A stretch of 64,000 nt of DNA from Dioszegia crocea (Eukaryota; Basidiomycota; Tremellomycetes; Tremellales; Bulleribasidiaceae): the NCBI GenBank assembly GCA_001600615.1, contig BCKK01000001.1:1093082-1157081 (forward strand), in the 5' to 3' direction. The notes under the pieces were generated by a model. That model worked only from the letters and a program-made list of their open reading frames with translations, searched no databases and had not been told where the DNA came from. Positions 61,094 to 64,000 of this stretch are shown here, piece by piece. Numbering within the stretch: the stretch's first letter is position 1; every line of letters begins with the position of its first letter. The translations under genes and the position numbers were made by a program.

Positions 61094-63921
61094 TCACTCA
61101 TCTTGAACCGGAAGATCCTCAGCGCGATGGAGCGTTTCCTCCGCGTCCACCTGAACCTTCGTGTGCTTTCCTTGCCTGCCAAGTCAGCTTATAACTTACA
61201 CAGGCACGATCAGCCCAATGCCGAACCATAGCTGAATCTCACCTTATGCCCTCCAATGCGTCTTCAAGAATCCCAGCAATCCTGTCAAAGTCGTCCAACT
61301 GCTGCATTAGTTACTATATCGCATTGAAAATTGTCCATACTGACCTGAGTCCACACTTGACAAGAGAATCTCGCGCAGACTTTCCCAGCGTGCAGGTACT
61401 GGATCGTATCAGCGCTCCGATCCGCATCAAGCATCCCCTAGAGGGACACTCACAACCGCACAAAACGCATTCGCATCGAATAACTTGTCTTCGATCCACT
61501 TCCTTTGCTCGAAGCCTTCCTGCACGTCCTTGGGCACGGGAGCATTCGGTAGGAATACGTTAAGCTGTGGCCTACTTCAGCAAGCATACTTGACGAAAGG
61601 AGTGAAGCTGTACTGACCATTGCTGCTGTTAACTCCCCCTTTTCACTATCCATCACTATGCGCACGTCCTTATCGACAGCGCTGGCCCACCGCTCAGTCA
61701 GCCTCTTGCCTCCCGCTACAGCTAAAGCGTGGCAGTATGCAAGGATCCGATCTTCGCCACCGATCATCTGGCGGAAATCGAGGGCGGAGTTGATAGAGAA
61801 GAAGGGTCCCCAGTCTTGGGTCGAAACGTAGTCATACTGGATGAATTAGCTTCTTGTTTTTAGGACAAGGTGTTGTTGAGGATGTGACATGGACTGACTT
61901 GACTGGCGAATTCTCTCTGCCTGTTCACGCCGGGAGTTGGGTATCTCTCAGACTCATACCCGTACCCAGTAGGCAGAGTGGATCGAATCAACCCTTGATT
62001 GCGGATCGGGACGTAGAGTACCGCACAAGCTCGATGAGCGTAGAGCCACTTGTGGCAGTTCTGTTGTATCAGCTGAAGGTTCTGGAAGACGACTCACTGA
62101 AACCCAAAAATCCGGATCGGACGCTTTGACATCCGTCTTGACCTGCCCGATAGCATGGGCGGCGTCGACCATCGACAGCACGCCATACTTCTTGCACAGT
62201 CGGATGAGGTCGTCCATGGGGTAAATCATACTAAATCGCACGTCAGTGATTTAATGACCCCTTAAACCGCTTCAAAATCTGGACATGACCCACCCCGGCA
62301 TGCTTGATATCTGGTCAATGACTAGACCCCGAATCCTCCGATGCACATCCACGCCTGTCGGTTTGGCTTGACCCGTATAGTGAGGTCTGGCGGGAGTATT
62401 GAAGCGCTCCAGGACCTCCTCGGTACGACGCACAATCTCAGCATGGGAGATCGGAAAGTCGAGATTGATGACTTCGAGCGTCAGACTCGGACTCCGGTCG
62501 CACAAGTACTTGATGGTCTGGGCAACTGCGCCGTAGGTTGTGTTATCTGATCAATCAGCTCTTATGCCTACACGACCCCAAGGTATACGTACAAGCCAAG
62601 ATGATATCCCCCTCTGCCCAATCCATCTCCCTCAGGATGTTGTTCATGCCGTGCGTGGCTCCAGGAACGATCACCACCTCGTCCATTCCCGCCCCGATAA
62701 GGTCCGCGACCCGCTGTCGAGCTTTGTGGAGATGGGGCAGATATGCCCGCTTAATAAAATGGTCGGGGCAGGCTTCACACTCGTCCGAGATTGCACGCAT
62801 GGCTCGGACGACTGAGGTAGGCGGGGAGCCATACGAGCCATTGTTGAAATTGAGATCTAGCCCAGTCAGCTCTGTCTTATGACATCGGGATATCGTGAAA
62901 CTGCTCACATCCCTGTTTGAATGACCAATACTTGAGCATACCATGTCCGAAGTCGGGAAAGCCCTCTTGACGCTGGCCGTCCAGCTCGGCCTCCCCGGAC
63001 TTCGCTCCCATCACGGATGCCTCCGAACCTCGTTCTGTTACCGCCAGGCCATTGGGCTCTTCTCGAAGAGCATGATGCCGCTCGACATCATCATACTCTG
63101 TGGTTGATGTCCCGGTCCAGACGTCTGCTTTCTCCTGGACAAATGTCTGGAAACTCCCTCATCAGCAAATTCAGATTCGGGTTGAGGACCAGGTGACGTA
63201 CTCCCAGATCCTTGGCTCCAAAAGATGGACATCGTCGTTCCAGACGTACACCCACGCGACGGTCTCTTCGCCTTCGCCATCGGACCTTTCGGCAGCTGAG
63301 TCGGATGAGGATGACGCCATCACGACTGTTGCATCTGCCCTGTAAGACGCAGGGGAAGCCGCGGAGTGCTGCTGTGACATACGAACGGGCAGCTCATGGC
63401 GGGTGTATTGCTACTCGAGTCAGTGCAAGGTCCACAGCATTGGCGAGATTAACAGAGGACGCGTACATTACCCTCGAAAGTATCCAGAGCTAGAACGTCC
63501 CCGTAGCTCAAGCCTTTGACCAATGTGCCTCGAGTCCTGAAGTCGATATCCCCACGCGCCCCGCCATCCTCCGACAACAGCTCAGTCGCTGACTGCTTAT
63601 CGATCACCGCAGGATAGTCCTCATTCTTTACATGATGGCGAGTGTATCCCTACAGATTAGACCTGGGCCAGATACAACAGCCCGCACACTCGTACGGCAG
63701 GGACGGACTTACTGGCAAGACAGCGTCGTGGAACTCGAGACCTTCAGTCTTGCGCCTCAATACACGGAGCAGAATCGCAGGATGACAGAGTGTGCCGTAG
63801 AAGAAGACTTGATATTGGTCAGCTTGGGTCAACTTGTTCCGTCTGACGGCCACGCAAGTGAGGAATGTAGGGAAGGAGGTGCCTCACAGTCGAAGGTCTC
63901 TCTAATCTCGGGGGAGGCCAT
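61094..63921 (-). CDS. AIG2-like domain fused to class V (isopenicillin-N-epimerase-like) aminotransferase
   Basis: Predicted two-domain protein. The N-terminal part is AIG2/gamma-glutamylcyclotransferase-like: [10 protein letters not shown], then [73 protein letters not shown], and [11 protein letters not shown]. The frame then runs without a stop ([17 protein letters not shown]...) into [16 protein letters not shown] and [17 protein letters not shown]. There the PLP-dependent class V aminotransferase starts: [61 protein letters not shown], and the PLP lysine in [17 protein letters not shown]. It ends AEDLPVQDE. About ten introns. Weak point: the intron just before FVQEK has a stronger donor (GTACGT) that breaks the frame. 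If that is used, two genes would abut, the second starting at 63011. Confidence 0.75.
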
Positions 63922-64000
63922 TGCGAGAGCAGTTGCTGAGTTGATGAAGTGCCAGCAGGTGATGAACCTGAATGAGCGATAAGCTGCCTGATAGGCCCTC

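Noticed and set aside
63008..63011. Calling the aminotransferase as a separate gene starting at ATG 63011
   Set aside because: Possible, but the upstream AIG2 frame has no stop before it, so a single fused gene is the simpler model.

Overview
This is a gene-dense stretch of fungal nuclear chromosome, most likely from a basidiomycete yeast of the Tremellomycetes (Cryptococcus/Saitozyma-like). Almost every gene is broken by several introns of about 45-70 nt. These begin GTRNGT and carry a CTGAC, CTGAT or CTAAC branch site a few bases before the 3' AG. Exons had to be joined across frames to recover the proteins. The species call is inference; the fungal, intron-rich character is seen directly. 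I found no rRNA, tRNA, CRISPR array, transposon or LTR.

Layout. 0.3-4.9 kb: a Zn(II)2Cys6 regulator and an RTA1-type 7-TM protein share a divergent promoter. 5.1-9.5 kb: SAC1 phosphoinositide phosphatase diverges from PCNA. 9.8-19.5 kb: CDK8/SSN3 kinase, a membrane-anchored class 3 aldehyde dehydrogenase, an orphan type I membrane protein, and NADH-cytochrome b5 reductase. 19.7-24.3 kb: PEX14 flanked by two members (A, B) of an uncharacterised F-box-like family with a C-terminal CxxC. 24.7-32.2 kb: complex I subunit NDUFS4, an MFS hexose transporter, and TOM70. 32.7-41.9 kb: a large proline-rich orphan protein, a zinc-dependent medium-chain dehydrogenase, and a class I CPD photolyase. 42.2-49.2 kb: kinetochore scaffold SPC105/KNL1, the ARL2 GTPase, and a MAK32-like pfkB protein. 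51.4-53.5 kb: an NCS1 nucleobase/allantoin permease. 54.1-56.7 kb: members C and D of the CxxC family in tandem. 57.2-63.9 kb: a GMC oxidoreductase with a C-terminal membrane anchor, and an apparent fusion of an AIG2-like cyclotransferase domain to a class V aminotransferase.

Most genes are conserved housekeeping functions: lipid signalling, replication, Mediator, peroxisome and mitochondrial import, respiration, kinetochore and DNA repair. The least-explained content is the four-member F-box-like/CxxC family (one copy has an in-frame TAG, another an awkward first splice junction), the predicted AIG2-aminotransferase fusion, the PCNA with a long charged NLS-bearing loop insertion, and several micro-exons, including a 7-nt exon that carries a catalytic cysteine. 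Exon joins were made by eye, so splice positions and starts are predictions.
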